A stretch of 64,000 nt of DNA from NCBI RefSeq assembly GCF_902806685.2, contig NC_048547.1:496001-560000 (forward strand), written 5' to 3'. The position numbers and the translations under genes are program-made. Shown one piece after another: positions 62,919 through 64,000 of the stretch (the stretch's first letter is position 1; the number at the start of each line of letters is the position of its first letter). The notes under the pieces were generated by a model. The model was not told the origin of the DNA. It did no database searches and saw nothing but the letters and a program-made list of their open reading frames with translations. Origin of the DNA: Maniola hyperantus (taxonomy: Eukaryota; Arthropoda; Insecta; Lepidoptera; Nymphalidae).

Positions 62919-63304
62919 ACAATTTGCTAATTTGACCTTTTTAAAATAAATAAAGATACTTAGTAATTTAATCCTCCAAGTAAGTACCAAATTCCCCTTG
63001 AACGAGATCACTTACAATCTATATCAGCAAGAAAGGAAAAGGGGGGAATTTCCCCAAATCCTTTTATTCCCCTTTGATATCACGAGCTCGTCTAAATTGG
63101 ATTAAGTTCGATATCCATTGGGATATAAGTCTTCGATATTATTTGTGAATATGAGATAACGGGGACTCTGTCATAGTTGATTGCTAAAGGGAGGGCAATG
63201 ATATAGATCACCTACGGAACCCTAAAACACTAGTGTTTTAGTAGTTTCGTAGTTGCCAAAGGACCGTTATGTAGGGTGTATAACCGTCCGTTATACAGGA
63301 GGTA
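62919..63304. other. Probably single-copy non-coding DNA
   Basis: Free of recognised repeats except CGGAACCCTAAAACA at 63213; no exon. Confidence 0.35.
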
Positions 63305-63421
63305 TAGATAAAGACCTGGAGAGTGACATAGGCAACTTTTTATCCCGGGAAATCAAAGAGTGCCCACGGGATTTTTAAAAAACATAATTCCACGCGGACG
63401 AAGTCGCGGGCATCAGCTAGT
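63305..63421 (+). mobile_element. Hel-1, 5'-truncated
   Basis: TAAAGACCTGGAGAGTGACA to CGCGGACGAAGTCGCGGGCA and TCAGCTAGT. Confidence 0.85.
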
Positions 63422-63651
63422 ACTTTATAATATAAGGGTACTTAACGGAAAAATGTAATATGCGGCATAGAAATCGAAATATATTTGAAAACAATAATGT
63501 AATAAATGTAATTTCACGCTTGAGCTACCACAAGAGAGGAATAAACAATATCTGATAAGAAATATTGTATCAAAATTGTCTCTATCTAAAACAGGACAAA
63601 GGAAATGAATAAAATATATTTGTAGATAAATGAAGGCAATAAAGGCTTTAA

Positions 63652-63865
63652 GCTATAGTCCACCACGCAGGCCAGTTGCATTACTTCACAGACCTTTAAA
63701 AATATCATGGAAAACTCTTACTCGTGCAAGTCTTTTTATGATATTTTCCGTCATCGTTAAATCTAGTGATATTTTTTGCTTAAAACGCACATAACTTTTA
63801 AAGGTTAGAAGTTAGAGGAACTCCGGATCCGTCTAATTGGAAACCGAAGTCCTAATCGCTGTTGG
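63652..63865 (-). mobile_element. SINE-C, worn
   Basis: TATAGTCCACCACGCAGGCC, ATGATATTTTCCGTCATCGT and TTAAAACGCACATAACTT keep the order of the family in reverse; the tRNA-like head is barely recognisable. Confidence 0.65.
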
Positions 63866-63872
63866 AAAACCC

Positions 63873-63960
63873 CTTATCGTCATCATTATCAACCGATAGA
63901 CGTCCACAGCTGGACATAGGTCTCTTGTAGCTCTTTCATCTCCTAAAACCAGCGGCTCCC
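63873..63960 (-). pseudogene. RTE-type LINE 3' end scrap
   Basis: CGTCATCATTATCAACCGAT, AGACGTCCACAGCTGGACAT and AGGTCTCTTGTAG match the terminal codons and GAT tail of the RTE copy at 32389, with an internal deletion before CCAGCGGCTCCC. Confidence 0.75.
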
Positions 63961-63983
63961 AAATCAAATAGTTTATTCAAAAT

Positions 63984-64000
63984 CCATACTAATATTATAA
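63984..64000 (+). mobile_element. Hel-1 start, cut by the window end
   Basis: TCCATACTAATATTATAA is the Hel-1 5' terminus; the element continues beyond the window. Confidence 0.75.

Overview
The window looks like intergenic or long-intron DNA from a moth or butterfly (Lepidoptera). It is AT-rich and carries no long host reading frame. It is packed with repeat families typical of lepidopteran genomes: Helitron-like elements whose 3' end reads GAAGTCGCGGGCATCAGCTAG, tRNA-headed SINEs, palindromic MITEs, and 5'-truncated LINE tails. The species cannot be named from this. The family names used here are working labels: Hel-1 and Hel-2 (Helitron-like; '+' means running toward the CTAG end), Rep-A and Rep-F (GGGTTCCGTAC repeats; '+' means ending ACGGAACCCTAAAA), SINE-C, SINE-D, SINE-E and SINE-X (tRNA-headed), MITE-G, -T, -U and -Q (inverted-repeat elements), and Rep-H, -I, -N, -O, -P, -S and -W (unclassified).

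Layout. 1-9.8 kb: a mosaic of Helitron-like, Rep-A, Rep-F and SINE pieces, one LINE tail inserted in a MITE, and a good candidate first exon of a THAP-domain protein (2491-2570, +). 9.8-20 kb: two MITE-G copies, two oppositely oriented copies of a composite unit bounded by inverted Helitron ends, and a 147-bp tandem array split by a palindromic element. 20-35 kb: mostly dispersed repeats with clear nesting (SINE in a fold-back, RTE LINE in a Helitron). 35.1-37.7 kb: a possible small two-exon gene lying between two CTCF-like motifs in inverted orientation. 38-47.9 kb: nested MITEs, two adjacent tandem arrays (87 bp x 5 and 92 bp x about 7) and RTE-type LINE fragments, one a young insertion with a perfect 11-bp target-site duplication. 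49.8-54.4 kb: two C-terminal fragments of another LINE family.

54.4-59.7 kb holds the most unusual object. Two direct repeats of about 1.25 kb, identical by eye, are flanked by a 5-bp duplication TACCT. They look like the LTRs of a recent insertion. Between them there is no recognisable gag, protease or integrase; there is a badly decayed non-LTR (jockey/CR1-like) endonuclease-RT gene whose C-terminus runs in frame into a KRRGG-rich minisatellite. I read this as a non-autonomous LTR-type element carrying a dead LINE as passenger, but no polypurine tract was seen and the class is open.

59.9-60.24 kb looks like a real host gene start: NRF1-like and YY1-like promoter motifs, an initiator-like site, then a short exon encoding a classic signal peptide and ending at a GTAAGT donor. 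Its remaining exons were not found and probably lie beyond the window.

Apart from the THAP exon, the signal-peptide exon and the weaker two-exon candidate, I see no host coding sequence. All repeat boundaries were read by eye and should be taken as accurate to roughly 5-20 bp unless a target-site duplication is given.
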